From the NCBI RefSeq assembly GCF_900199635.1, contig NZ_LT962687.1:791501-855500 (forward strand): DNA of 64,000 bases. The letters run 5' to 3'. The translations under genes and the position numbers were made by a program. Origin of the DNA: Anaerotruncus massiliensis (ex Togo et al. 2026). Its GTDB lineage: Bacteria; Bacillota; Clostridia; Oscillospirales; Ruminococcaceae. The notes beneath the pieces are model-generated. The model was not told the DNA's origin, searched no databases, and worked only from the letters and a program-made list of their open reading frames with translations. Shown here one piece after another: positions 52,450 through 60,925 of this stretch. The stretch's first letter is position 1. The number at the start of each line of letters is the position of its first letter.

Positions 52450-53082
52450 ATGGGAAAAAAGATTTTGGCAATGCTGCTGGCGGCCGCCCTGGCCGTGGCG
52501 TTCGCGGTCCCGTCGGCCGCGGTTTCTGGCAAGGTCGCCGGCGGCGCGGACGGAACCGTCAAAACGGTCGACACCCGGCAGACGATTGACACGGCGGACA
52601 TCACCTACCAGAATATGCGTGTGGAAAACAACCTCACGATCTCCGAGGAGGTCGGCCGCGGCACGGTGACCCTGAAAAATGTCGAGATCACCGGGACCCT
52701 GCTCATCAGGAGCGGCGGCACTGTGGTTCTGGACGGCGTCACCTGCCCCAATGTGACCATCCAGAACCCCAAATACAAACCCACCGTCATTGCAACCGGC
52801 TCCACCTCCATCGACACCACCTACCTCAAGGGCAACTGCGTCATTGAGGAACGGGACCTGTCGGCGGACGGGGAAGGCTACATCGACGTGATCTACAGCC
52901 CCAACGTCAACTACGAGCTGACCAACGTGTCGCTCGAGCGGATGACCAAGGGCGTCAACGCGCCGGCTTCCGGCAGGAGCTTTGCCGGCAGCTCGAGCGG
53001 TTCCGGCGGCGGTTCGGGCGGCTCCTCCACCTTACCGTCCGCGGGAGGCAGCGTGGGCGACCTGGTCGAAAACAAAGGCTGA
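52450..53082 (+). CDS. Secreted beta-helix-like protein
   Basis: A 210-residue exported protein. Residues 1-25 are a signal peptide. The central part has short parallel-helix rungs (ITYQNMRVENNLTI, GTVTLKNVEITGTLLIR, GGTVVLDGVTCPNVTIQ), like small right-handed beta-helix or bactofilin-like proteins. The C-terminal tail is Gly/Ser-rich and has no anchor. AGGGAGG precedes ATG52450, 85 nt after the giant gene with no real terminator between, so the two are likely one operon and may form one surface complex. Confidence 0.7.
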   Translation: MGKKILAMLLAAALAVAFAVPSAAVSGKVAGGADGTVKTVDTRQTIDTADITYQNMRVENNLTISEEVGRGTVTLKNVEITGTLLIRSGGTVVLDGVTCPNVTIQNPKYKPTVIATGSTSIDTTYLKGNCVIEERDLSADGEGYIDVIYSPNVNYELTNVSLERMTKGVNAPASGRSFAGSSSGSGGGSGGSSTLPSAGGSVGDLVENKG

Positions 53083-53086
53083 CAGC

Positions 53087-53116
53087 AAAAATCCCCCGTT
53101 TCGGCGGGGGATTTTT
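53087..53116 (+). terminator. Terminator of the giant-protein operon
   Basis: AAAAATCCCCC/GGGGGATTTTT stem with GTTTCGGC loop, ending in T residues. Confidence 0.85.
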
Positions 53117-53221
53117 GCCGTCCTGATGATCAGAAACTGATCAATTCTGATTGAAATTACAAATCTTGACCGCGTTTGTGCAAAAGCGCCGCCGCGCATG
53201 GCTTTCCCGCCGCGGGCTTGC

Positions 53222-53227
53222 TACAAT
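53222..53227 (+). promoter_or_regulatory. Probable -10 of eutS
   Basis: TGC then TACAAT at 53222-53227, 39 nt before the start codon; no -35 at the expected distance and no EutV-type dual hairpin is seen. Confidence 0.4.
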
Positions 53228-53265
53228 AGAAACAGGAATGACCGAAAGGGAAAGGAGGCGGGCGA

Positions 53266-53640
53266 ATGGCGTATGAGCGGGCGGAATCTCCGGAAAAGCA
53301 GCGAATCATCCAGGAACTGGTGCCGGGCAAGCAGGTGACGCTGGCGCATGTGATCGCCAGCCCCGACAGGATCATCTACCAGAAACTGGGGCTCGATCCC
53401 GAGGCCGATTACCGGCAGGCGGCGATCGGCATCCTGAGCATGTCCCCGGCGGAAATCGCCGTGATCGCGGGCGACCTCGCGCTCAAGACGGCGAGCGTCG
53501 AGATGGGGTTCATCGACCGCTTCAGCGGCACGCTGATCTTCACCGGCCTCATCTCCGACGTGGAGGCCGCCATCCACAGCATCCTCGCCTACCTGGAGGG
53601 GACGCTGGGGTTTACCGTCTGCGCGGTGACCCGGACGTGA
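53266..53640 (+). CDS. eutS: Ethanolamine-type microcompartment shell protein
   Basis: A 124-residue circularly permuted BMC-domain protein. IIQELVPGKQVTLAHVIASP (from residue 14) is almost identical to enterobacterial EutS, followed by AAIGILSMSPAEIAVIAGDLALKTA and GFIDRFSGTLIFTG. EutS/PduU hexamers form part of the polyhedral shell around ethanolamine or diol metabolism. AAAGGAGG precedes ATG53266. Only eutP accompanies it; no other shell or enzyme gene is in the window. PduU is the alternative name; the sequence favours EutS. Confidence 0.9.
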   Translation: MAYERAESPEKQRIIQELVPGKQVTLAHVIASPDRIIYQKLGLDPEADYRQAAIGILSMSPAEIAVIAGDLALKTASVEMGFIDRFSGTLIFTGLISDVEAAIHSILAYLEGTLGFTVCAVTRT

Positions 53641-53644
53641 CGGA

Positions 53645-54166
53645 ATGAAAAAGATCATCCTGATGGGACGCAGCGAATGCGGCAAGACGACCCTCTCCCA
53701 GGCGCTGCGGGGTGGTGAGATCGCCTACCGGAAGACCCAGTATATCAACCACTACGACGTGGTGATCGACACGCCGGGCGAGTACGCCGAGACGGCCTCG
53801 CTCGGCCGCGCGCTGGCGCTCTACGCCTACGAGGCCGACGTGGTCGGCCTGCTCTGCGGCGCGACCGAGCCCTACTGCCTCTTTCCGCCCTGCGTCGCGG
53901 CGGCCTGCACGCGGCCGGTGATCGGCATCGTGACCCGCATCGACGAGCCGGGCGCCAACCCCGGCCGCGCCCAGCGGTGGCTTGAACTCGCGGGCTGCCG
54001 CCCGGTTTTCCGAGTGAGCGCCTATTCGGGGGAGGGCATCTGGCGGATTCTAAGCTACCTGAAGGAGCCGGGGGACCGTCTGCCGTGGGAGAACGCCGAG
54101 GAGGCGGAACGCCCGCGCACCGTCCTTTCGGACAAATACGGGGAGACGGGGCGAAAACGCCCCTGA
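53645..54166 (+). CDS. eutP: EutP/PduV-family GTPase-like protein
   Basis: A 173-residue P-loop protein of the EutP/PduV family. The Walker A motif is GRSECGKTTL near the N-terminus; DTPGEY corresponds to the switch II (DxxG) region; GIVTRIDEP is the G4-like motif (TKxD variant) and VSAYSGEGI is the G5 region. EutP has been described as an acetate kinase or microcompartment-associated GTPase; both are uncertain here. The C-terminal 25 residues are basic. It follows eutS by 4 nt and is ended by a strong terminator. Confidence 0.88.
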   Translation: MKKIILMGRSECGKTTLSQALRGGEIAYRKTQYINHYDVVIDTPGEYAETASLGRALALYAYEADVVGLLCGATEPYCLFPPCVAAACTRPVIGIVTRIDEPGANPGRAQRWLELAGCRPVFRVSAYSGEGIWRILSYLKEPGDRLPWENAEEAERPRTVLSDKYGETGRKRP

Positions 54167-54167
54167 G

Positions 54168-54197
54168 ATCCGGAAGCTTTGCTTCCGGATTTTTTTA
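54168..54197 (+). terminator. Terminator after eutP
   Basis: Stem ATCCGGAAGC/GCTTCCGGAT with TTT loop and seven T residues. Confidence 0.9.
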
Positions 54198-54336
54198 TGC
54201 ACTATCCACATGCGGAGGGTTGTGGTATCATGAAGGCTGAGGGCGCGCCGGAGTTGTAAGATTTCCGTAAGAAACGCGTCCATTTTTTTGTAAGGAAACC
54301 GCATTAGGATAGAGACAGGCCTAAGGGGGAGATCAG

Positions 54337-55047
54337 ATGAACGAATGCGTGCTGGTGGTCGACGACGACCGGGAGATCGTGCAGGCGATCGCGCTGCTGC
54401 TCGAAAAGGAGGGCTACCGCGTGCTGCGGGCGTACGACGGGATGGAGGCGCTCGAACAGGCGATGGACCGTTCGGTGCGGCTGATGATCATCGACGTGAT
54501 GATGCCGAGGCTCGACGGGCTGTCGGCGGTGATGAAGCTGCGGGAGCGGCGCAACCTGCCGATCATCGTGCTCAGCGCCAAGAGCGAGGACACCGACAAG
54601 GTGCTCGGACTCTCGATGGGTGCGGACGACTACGTCACCAAGCCCTTCAATCCGCAGGAGCTGGTGGCGCGGGTGCGCAGCCACCTGCGGCGGTACACGA
54701 GCCTGGGGGACATCAACGCGCCCGGGACGGGGGACGAGATCCACAACGGGCGGCTCAGCTACAGCCCGGAGGAACGCGTCCTGCGCGCGGACGGCGACCC
54801 GGTCAAGCTGACGGCCACCGAGACGAAGATCGTCGACCTGCTCATGCGCAACCTGGGGCGCATCTTTCCCGCCGAGGAGATCTACCGGCGGGTGTGGGAG
54901 GAGGACGCCTTCGCCGCCGAAAACACGGTGATGGTGCACATCCGGCGCATCCGGGAGAAGATCGAGCTCAACCCGAAGGAACCAGAATACTTAAAGGTGG
55001 TATGGGGAATTGGATACAAGATCGAAAAAGTGGAGGGCGGCCGTTAG
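54337..55047 (+). CDS. OmpR/PhoB-family response regulator
   Basis: A 236-residue response regulator. Receiver domain residues 1-120: VVDDDREIV (acidic pocket), IIDVMMPRLDG with phospho-acceptor Asp in the LMIIDVMMP strand, VLSAKSEDTDKV and DYVTKPFNP with the conserved Lys. The C-terminal winged helix (from about 138) has LTATETKIVDLLMRNLG and NTVMVHIRRIREKIE. It is of the VanR-like type found in Clostridia. Its 3' end overlaps the kinase start by 38 nt. Target genes are unknown. Confidence 0.92.
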   Translation: MNECVLVVDDDREIVQAIALLLEKEGYRVLRAYDGMEALEQAMDRSVRLMIIDVMMPRLDGLSAVMKLRERRNLPIIVLSAKSEDTDKVLGLSMGADDYVTKPFNPQELVARVRSHLRRYTSLGDINAPGTGDEIHNGRLSYSPEERVLRADGDPVKLTATETKIVDLLMRNLGRIFPAEEIYRRVWEEDAFAAENTVMVHIRRIREKIELNPKEPEYLKVVWGIGYKIEKVEGGR

Positions 55048-57310
55048 CTTTACGGCCTTTTTTCTGGGGATCAGCCTGCTTCTGACGAGCGTGCCGGAGG
55101 CGCTTTCCCTCCTGACGGGCGGCTCGTGGAAGCGCACGTCGGTTGCGGACGCCTTCCAGGAGGACTACCAGAATACGCGGGCGTTCCGCGACGCGGTCGC
55201 AAGCTACCTCGAGGATTTTCTGACGATGGCCGTCGGCGGAAACGCGAACTACTCCGAATACAGCGTCTCCTACAACGGCGAAATCACCTCCGCGGTCATG
55301 GAGGCGGCCGAGGTCGCCGACGCGATCGGCGAGTACGGCTCGGGCGGCTACCACGGCTGGGACGACGGCTACGATTTCAGCGTCACCATCTCGCCGCCGT
55401 CGAGCTACGGCTCGTCCGCGCAGGCGGCGCACGACTACTTCAAGGAGGATAAGAACGTCCTCTACGACATCCGCTACGACGGCGAGCAGAAGTATACCAA
55501 CGCCGAGGGCACGGGGCTGGACGGCCCGAACCTCAAGCTGCCCGAGGGCTACAATTTTCTGCTCTGGTTCGACGGGAGCAAGGTGCGCGTCGTCAAGGAC
55601 GGCAGGGAGCTCGACATCTACGGCGACGGCTACTACCGCGAGGGGAAGGACTGGTACGTCCCCGGGTATAAAAACTTCACGGTGGACGAGGAGGCCGCCC
55701 GCGCGAGCGTGGTGATCGCGGCGGCGAAGAGCCCGATGCTCTACGTGCGCGGCAGCTACGGGAACAGCTCGGCCGAGCGGCAGAACAACCGCCTCTACTG
55801 GCTCGAGCAGAACCTGAAGGAGAGGCGGGACCGCTACACCGGCATGGCCGCCTCCTGCGCGGCCGGCGTCCTGCTGCTGGCCGTCTGGTTCCTGCTGCGC
55901 GGGGACAAGCGCCGCGCCGACGCGGCGATTGCACGGGTGACGGGGCGCGTGTGGTACGAGGGCAAGCTCCTGCTCCTGCTGGCGGCGCTGGTGGTCTTCC
56001 TGGCCGGCCCGCAGGACGCCCTGCGGGAGATCACCTATATGGTCCGGGAGGAATATCTCGACCCGTGGATCTTCACCTACTACGCGCAGGAGCTCTCCCG
56101 CAACGGGTTCTCCCTGCTGGTGATCTTCTGGTCGGCCTACCTGCTGATCAACGACTGGAGGCACAACCCGAAGCCCTGGAAGCACAGCCTCACCGGGAAG
56201 TTCTGCGCGGCGGCGCGCGCCTCCGATCTGAAGCTGCCCCTCCAGCGGCGGATGGTGCGCCGGTTCGGCGCGGTGCTGATCGCGGCCGCGGCCTTCGCGG
56301 CGTCGGCGCTCCTGCTCTACGCGGGCTTCCGCGTCTATAACCGCGACTCCCTCTTCGCGTTCCTGCTGCTGGCGGGGCTGCTGGCGCTGCTGCTCTGGAT
56401 GCTCTACCGCTTCGCGCGGGGCAACCGGGAGACCGCCCGGGACATCGGCGCGCTGGTCGGGCAGATCGCCGCCGTGCACGCGGGAGGGCTCACGATGCCG
56501 CTCGACCTGCCGGAGGACGCGGACCTCGCGGCGGCGGCGAAGGACCTCAACGACATCCAGCGCGGGATGAACGAGGCGCTCGAGGAGCGGATGCGCAGCG
56601 AGCGGATGAAGGTGGAGCTGATTGCGAACGTCTCCCACGACATCAAGACGCCGCTCACCTCGATCATCAGCTATGTGGAGCTTTTGGGGCAGGAGGAGGA
56701 GCTCCCCGAGCATGTGAAGGACTATATCCGCATCCTCGAGAGCAAGTCGCAGCGGCTCAAGACGATGGTGCAGGATGTGTTCGAGGTGAGCAAGGCGGCC
56801 TCCGGGCAGCTCCCGGTGACGCTCGAGACCCTCGACCTGGGCAAGCTGCTGCGTCAGACGCTGGCCGACATGGCCGAGCAGATCGGCCGCAGCACGGTGA
56901 CGGTGCGGGCGGAGATCCCCGAGGAGCCGGTGATGATCACGGCGGACGGCCAGCGGCTCTACCGCGTCTTCCAGAACCTCGTGCAGAACGCGCTGCAATA
57001 TTCGCTGGACGGCTCGCGGGTGCATGTCAGCCTCGCGGCGGACGGGACCACGGCGGTCGCGAGCGTCAAAAACACCTCCCGCGAGGAGATCGCGAGGAAT
57101 AAGGACTTCACCGAGCGGTTCGTGCGGGGGGACGACGCCCGCACCGACGGCGGCAGCGGGCTGGGGCTTTCGATCGCGCGTACCTTTACCGAGGCGTGCG
57201 GCGGGCGCTTCTCGGTGGAGACGATCGCGGACCTCTTTGTCGTGACGGTTGAATTCGCCCGGCAAGCGGCGGAGGAACAGGCGGAACAGGCGGAACAGGC
57301 GGAGGACTGA
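55010..57310 (+). CDS. Membrane sensor histidine kinase
   Basis: A 766-residue kinase. TM1 is at about 14-30, followed by a 240-residue extracytoplasmic sensor region, then five further hydrophobic segments between about 275 and 470. HisKA begins at LIANVSHDIKTPLTSI (phospho-acceptor His about residue 544), followed by HATPase_c with FQNLVQNALQYS (N box) and GGSGLGLSI (G2 box). The tail has (EQAEQ) repeats. The start is TTG55010, inside the regulator gene, with GGGGA upstream; the next ATG would remove TM1. The overlap implies translational coupling. Confidence 0.88.
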   Translation: MDTRSKKWRAAVSFTAFFLGISLLLTSVPEALSLLTGGSWKRTSVADAFQEDYQNTRAFRDAVASYLEDFLTMAVGGNANYSEYSVSYNGEITSAVMEAAEVADAIGEYGSGGYHGWDDGYDFSVTISPPSSYGSSAQAAHDYFKEDKNVLYDIRYDGEQKYTNAEGTGLDGPNLKLPEGYNFLLWFDGSKVRVVKDGRELDIYGDGYYREGKDWYVPGYKNFTVDEEAARASVVIAAAKSPMLYVRGSYGNSSAERQNNRLYWLEQNLKERRDRYTGMAASCAAGVLLLAVWFLLRGDKRRADAAIARVTGRVWYEGKLLLLLAALVVFLAGPQDALREITYMVREEYLDPWIFTYYAQELSRNGFSLLVIFWSAYLLINDWRHNPKPWKHSLTGKFCAAARASDLKLPLQRRMVRRFGAVLIAAAAFAASALLLYAGFRVYNRDSLFAFLLLAGLLALLLWMLYRFARGNRETARDIGALVGQIAAVHAGGLTMPLDLPEDADLAAAAKDLNDIQRGMNEALEERMRSERMKVELIANVSHDIKTPLTSIISYVELLGQEEELPEHVKDYIRILESKSQRLKTMVQDVFEVSKAASGQLPVTLETLDLGKLLRQTLADMAEQIGRSTVTVRAEIPEEPVMITADGQRLYRVFQNLVQNALQYSLDGSRVHVSLAADGTTAVASVKNTSREEIARNKDFTERFVRGDDARTDGGSGLGLSIARTFTEACGGRFSVETIADLFVVTVEFARQAAEEQAEQAEQAED

Positions 57311-57338
57311 CTTCGGGAAAATCTCCTTTCCAACAGGA

Positions 57339-57373
57339 GGGGGCGCGCGGAACATACCGCGCGCCCCCTCTTT
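57339..57373 (+). terminator. Terminator after the kinase gene
   Basis: Twelve-base-pair stem GGGGGCGCGCGG/CCGCGCGCCCCC followed by TCTTT. Confidence 0.75.
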
Positions 57374-57407
57374 GCGTAAGCTCCGTGGAACCCGATAGCG
57401 GGCCGGT

Positions 57408-58217
57408 TCAGCACGCCAAAAACTGGAGGAAACAGGAATTGAAACGGTCGAGCTCGTCGTAGAAGATGCCGTGGCCGCTCTGGTCAAAGGGATAGAGGAC
57501 GGCGTTTCGGATGCCTTGCTGCGTGACGAGCGCGAGGTCGAAGGGGACGACCCGGTCCTGCCGGCCGTGGAAGACGCCGGTGGGGACGCAGACCCTTGCG
57601 AGGTCGGCGCGGCCGTCCTCGTCGCGCAGGGCGCAGGCGGTCTGGATGGTGGCGATGCCCGACGCGGAGAGGGAGACGTCGCCCAGCCAGTCGGTGATCG
57701 CCTGGCTGTGGGGAAGCGCGAAGAGCATCCCGCCGAACTGCCGGATGAGCGCGGGGCGGTCGGTCGAGGCCCCCGCGGCCCACTGGTCGACCGCGCTCGC
57801 GGGGACGCCGTGGCAGAAGCCGGGGGCCTGCGTCAGCCTGGGGGCGGCGGCTGAGAGCAGCGCGAGCTTTTTGACGCCATAGCCGCGGTGGCGGGCCATG
57901 TAGCGCAGGACGATCGCGCCGCCCATCGAGTAGCCCGCGAGGGTGAAATTTTGCAGGTTGAGGGCGCGCACGACGGCGTAGATGTCGTCGGCCATCCGGT
58001 CGTAGGTGTAGCCGCAGGCGGGCTTGTCGGAGCTGCCGAAGCCGCGCAGGTCGATTTCGACGACGCGGTAGCCCTTGCAGATGAGCGGCGTCTCCTGGTA
58101 TTCAAAGATGCGGTGGGAAAGCGGCCAGCCGTGCACGAGGAAAACGGTCTCGGCGGCCGTGGGATTTAAATCATAGACGGCGATTTTGACGCCGTCGTTC
58201 GTTCGGACATAAAACAT
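57408..58217 (-). CDS. Alpha/beta hydrolase (chloroperoxidase/esterase-like)
   Basis: A 269-residue alpha/beta-fold protein. VFLVHGWPLSHRIFE carries the oxyanion-hole HGW, RGFGSSDKP the loop before the nucleophile, GYSMGG the nucleophile elbow, HGRQDRVVP the acidic residue and SGHGIFY the catalytic His. The set is typical of non-haem chloroperoxidase and related esterases; the substrate is unknown. ATG58217 has AGGAGG nine bases upstream. No signal peptide. Confidence 0.88.
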   Translation of the reverse strand: MFYVRTNDGVKIAVYDLNPTAAETVFLVHGWPLSHRIFEYQETPLICKGYRVVEIDLRGFGSSDKPACGYTYDRMADDIYAVVRALNLQNFTLAGYSMGGAIVLRYMARHRGYGVKKLALLSAAAPRLTQAPGFCHGVPASAVDQWAAGASTDRPALIRQFGGMLFALPHSQAITDWLGDVSLSASGIATIQTACALRDEDGRADLARVCVPTGVFHGRQDRVVPFDLALVTQQGIRNAVLYPFDQSGHGIFYDELDRFNSCFLQFLAC

Positions 58218-58293
58218 GGAAAGAATCCTCCTTCCTCCCATTCTATGCGCCCCGGCGGGCGCGGGTGCGGGAGGAGGGCGGGACCCGGGACGG

Positions 58294-59343
58294 TCATTCG
58301 TCCGCGAGGCGGACGAGGGTCAGCTGGATCGAAACGGCTGCCATGCGGTCGACCGCGTCGAGCGTTTCGACGGGCGTGAGGTCGCCCTGCGCGGCGCGGA
58401 AGAGGCAGAGCCGGTCGCCCGCCGCCAGCCGCGCGATTCCCGTTCCCGCGCAGGGCGCGGCCTCGCCGTCCTCGGCGCGGCCGAAGCTCGCGTGCCCCGC
58501 CGTGTCCGCGCCCTTCTCCGAGCGCAGGACAAACACCCCGGAGAAGCCCGGCGCGAGCACCACCCGGTGGCTGATGAGGTAGAGCCCGCCCGCCGGGACG
58601 GTGACCCACCCGTCCTCGAGCAGGAATCCGCCGGCATTGCAGGGATTTGCCTGCGCGAGCGGCAGCACGCTGTTCGGCTGCAGGACCTGCCGCCCCGCCG
58701 TATAAAAGCTCGCGGCCGCGAGCCCCGCCGGCCCCGCTTCGCCGCGCGGCCCCACAGGGCCCGCCGCGCCTCTCGGCCCGCGCGGTCCGGTCGGTCCCGT
58801 CGCGCCCGCGGCCCCCGTTTCACCGCGCGGTCCGGTCGGTCCCGTCGCGCCTGCGGCCCCCGTTTCACCGCGCGGTCCGGTCGGTCCCATCACGCCTGTT
58901 GGCCCCGTTTCACCGCGCGGTCCGGTCGGCCCCGTCGCGCCGGTTGGCCCGGTTTCGCCACGCGGTCCGGTCGGCCCCGTCGCGCCCGCGGTCCCCGTTT
59001 CGCCGCGCGGTCCGGTCGGTCCCATCGCGCCCGCGGCCCCCGTTTCACCGCGCGGTCCGGTCAGTCCCGTCGCGCCCGCGGCCCCTGTTTCGCCGCGCGG
59101 TCCGGTCGATCCCGTCGCGCCCGCGGCCCCTGCCTCGCCGCGCGGGGCGTATGGAACGCCGTTCCCGTCCGGCTGCGCCGCGCCGCCCGGCCTGCGCGGT
59201 CCCGGCGCGCCTGCGGCGCGCTGGACGCCGCCCTGCGGGGGCGCCGTCCTCGGCGTCCCGCCCGGGACCGCCGCGCCGATGGGCGGCGGGACAACCCCCC
59301 AGCGCCCGCCCATGGAAAATTCCGAATTTCCGTATCGCAGCAT
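58294..59343 (-). CDS. BclA-like collagen-repeat surface protein
   Basis: A 349-residue protein. The N-terminal 65 residues are Gly/Pro-rich. Residues about 66-220 are uninterrupted Gly-X-Y repeats built mainly from the 15-residue unit [15 protein letters not shown]. The C-terminal 130 residues (from [20 protein letters not shown], with [13 protein letters not shown] and [10 protein letters not shown]) have the C1q/TNF-like jelly-roll layout of BclA. Such proteins make hair-like trimers on the exosporium; no signal peptide is seen, as expected for mother-cell expression. GGAGGT precedes ATG59343. Confidence 0.82.
   Translation of the reverse strand: MLRYGNSEFSMGGRWGVVPPPIGAAVPGGTPRTAPPQGGVQRAAGAPGPRRPGGAAQPDGNGVPYAPRGEAGAAGATGSTGPRGETGAAGATGLTGPRGETGAAGAMGPTGPRGETGTAGATGPTGPRGETGPTGATGPTGPRGETGPTGVMGPTGPRGETGAAGATGPTGPRGETGAAGATGPTGPRGPRGAAGPVGPRGEAGPAGLAAASFYTAGRQVLQPNSVLPLAQANPCNAGGFLLEDGWVTVPAGGLYLISHRVVLAPGFSGVFVLRSEKGADTAGHASFGRAEDGEAAPCAGTGIARLAAGDRLCLFRAAQGDLTPVETLDAVDRMAAVSIQLTLVRLADE
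58740..59150 (-). repeat. 45-bp tandem repeats coding collagen units
   Basis: About nine copies of a 45-nt unit encoding GPTGPRGET plus GAAGAT or GPTGAT variants. Copy number of such arrays varies between strains in BclA genes. Confidence 0.85.
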
Positions 59344-59423
59344 TAAAATACCTCCCAACCGGTCAATAAATCGTCTGAAACCATCCTATTCAAAAATCGG
59401 CGCGGGGGTTCCGCGCGCATACG

Positions 59424-59455
59424 AAAAGCGGCCGGTCCCCTTGGGGACCGGCCGC
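59424..59455 (-). terminator. Terminator after the 59-residue gene
   Basis: Perfect 13-bp stem GCGGCCGGTCCCC/GGGGACCGGCCGC; on the minus strand followed by TTTT. Confidence 0.8.
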
Positions 59456-59474
59456 CGGAAAGGCTGGCTGGAGC

Positions 59475-59654
59475 TCACATGATGTGTTCCTCGCAGATGT
59501 TGTCGACCACCTGGTAGCCGATTTTGTTGTAGCCGTCGGGGATCTCGGTGCCGTCGGTGTTGACGCAGTCGGGAATCACATCCACGGCGCAGGGCGCGGG
59601 CTCGCCGCCGGATTCGGGCGGCCGCTTGGACTTCGCGCGGTCTTTTTTCGGCAT
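59475..59654 (-). CDS. Hypothetical protein, 59 residues
   Basis: Starts MPKKDRAKSKRPPESGGEPA and continues with CAVDVIPDCVNTDGTEIPDG, ending in an acidic NICEEHIM. Three cysteines, no transmembrane segment. GAGGTGA lies about five bases before ATG59654. The gene stands between two leftward terminators, so it is an independent unit next to the BclA-like gene. A spore-coat role is possible but not shown. Confidence 0.6.
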   Translation of the reverse strand: MPKKDRAKSKRPPESGGEPAPCAVDVIPDCVNTDGTEIPDGYNKIGYQVVDNICEEHIM

Positions 59655-59715
59655 AAAATCACCTCGGCTTTTAGTGTTCCCCGCCGGAAAGGGAAGATGC
59701 AGAGCCGGGGAAAGC

Positions 59716-59750
59716 AAAAACCTCCCGGGAAATCTTCCCGGGAGGTTTTT
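59716..59750. terminator. Terminator after the zinc-ribbon membrane protein gene
   Basis: Perfect 16-bp stem AAAAACCTCCCGGGAA/TTCCCGGGAGGTTTTT with ATC loop; T runs in both directions. Confidence 0.85.
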
Positions 59751-59772
59751 CTTTACGGCCGCAGCCGATTTT

Positions 59773-60864
59773 TCATTCAAAATCATCGAGGCGGATGGCC
59801 GTCTCCTCGTCGAAGAGGGAGGTGCCCTCCTCGCGCTCGTAGAACTGCGCGCCTTCGGCGGTGACGTAGCCGTCGCGGTCGACCGTGTCGCGGATGTCGA
59901 AGACCGGCTCGCCGTTGACCGCGAGGTAGAGCGGGTGGTAATAGCTCGGCGACATCGCGAGCACCACCTCGAAACGGTCGGTCTTTGTGCGCCCGCCCAA
60001 AGTGAGGTCGGCGGTGCCGTAGGTCGTGATGAACGCGCCGTCGCCGGTGAGCTGTTCCCGGTCGTGGTGGAAGGCGACCGAATCGGCCTCATAGTAGGCG
60101 GGTATCATCGCGTAGAGGGTGCTTTCCGCGGCGGAGACGATGAACTGGTCGAACAGCTCGTCGCGGCTTCCGGTGCTGATGACGTTCGCGCCGTCGTCAA
60201 AGCCGGGCTCGCTCTCGTCGTCCGCCTGCCAGTCGCTCTCGTCGTCCGGCCACCAGTCGCCGTCTATCGGGGAAGCCTCGGAGACGGGCGCAATGGCGGC
60301 GTCCACGGAGGAATGGGAGTCCGCCGCGAAGCTGAAGATGAAGACGGCGAGGATGGGGAGCACGAACACCACGACGATCACCACGATCGCCGCAATGAGG
60401 CAGCCGCGGTTGGCGGGCTTGGGGTCCGCGCCGCCGAGCGCGCCGGCCGGCTTGCCGGTATAGGTGGAGCGGGACGGGCGCTCCTGCGAGCGGTAGCCGG
60501 GCTCCTCGCCGCGGAAATAGTTCGCCCGGTCGCGCTCGAAGACGCTCTGGTCGAATTCGTCCGAAATGTCGTAGCGGTCCCTGTTCGGCGGTTCCGCGTC
60601 CCGCCGCTCGCGCTCCTCCTCGATTTCGCGGTTGCGCCGCCGGATGGTGCACATCGCGCACAGGTCGGAAATCGTGCTGCTGGGAAGCTCCTTCCCGCAT
60701 TCGGAGCAACGCTTTTTCGGCGCGCCCGGTCGGACGCAGGGCGCTTCCTCCTCATCGCCGCAGGGCTCCCCGGCCTCCCGCGGCTCCTCCTCGACGCACT
60801 CGCCGCAGTAGGAGCAAAAAACGCTGTCGTCCCGGATTTCCCTTCCGCATTTGCTGCAAAACAT
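59773..60864 (-). CDS. Zinc-ribbon single-pass membrane protein
   Basis: A 363-residue protein with two N-terminal zinc ribbons: MFCSKCGREIRDDSVFCSYCG (double CxxC, zinc_ribbon_2 type) and RCSECGKELPSSTISDLCAMC. A charged linker leads to one strong transmembrane helix (CLIAAIVVIVVVFVLPILAV, about residues 167-190). The remaining 170 residues lie outside, start with an acidic DDESDWQADDESEP stretch and have no known domain. This layout is frequent in Clostridia and may sense or report envelope status. GGAGG precedes ATG60864. Confidence 0.75.
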   Translation of the reverse strand: MFCSKCGREIRDDSVFCSYCGECVEEEPREAGEPCGDEEEAPCVRPGAPKKRCSECGKELPSSTISDLCAMCTIRRRNREIEEERERRDAEPPNRDRYDISDEFDQSVFERDRANYFRGEEPGYRSQERPSRSTYTGKPAGALGGADPKPANRGCLIAAIVVIVVVFVLPILAVFIFSFAADSHSSVDAAIAPVSEASPIDGDWWPDDESDWQADDESEPGFDDGANVISTGSRDELFDQFIVSAAESTLYAMIPAYYEADSVAFHHDREQLTGDGAFITTYGTADLTLGGRTKTDRFEVVLAMSPSYYHPLYLAVNGEPVFDIRDTVDRDGYVTAEGAQFYEREEGTSLFDEETAIRLDDFE

Positions 60865-60925
60865 GGCTTTCCTCCGTATGGGCGCGTGGCGCCCCAATCA
60901 TGTTGGTGGGCTTCCTCGCTTACGC

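Noticed and set aside
58740-59150. CRISPR-like array of 45-nt repeats
   Set aside because: The repeats are contiguous without unique spacers and translate to Gly-X-Y collagen units in one long frame.
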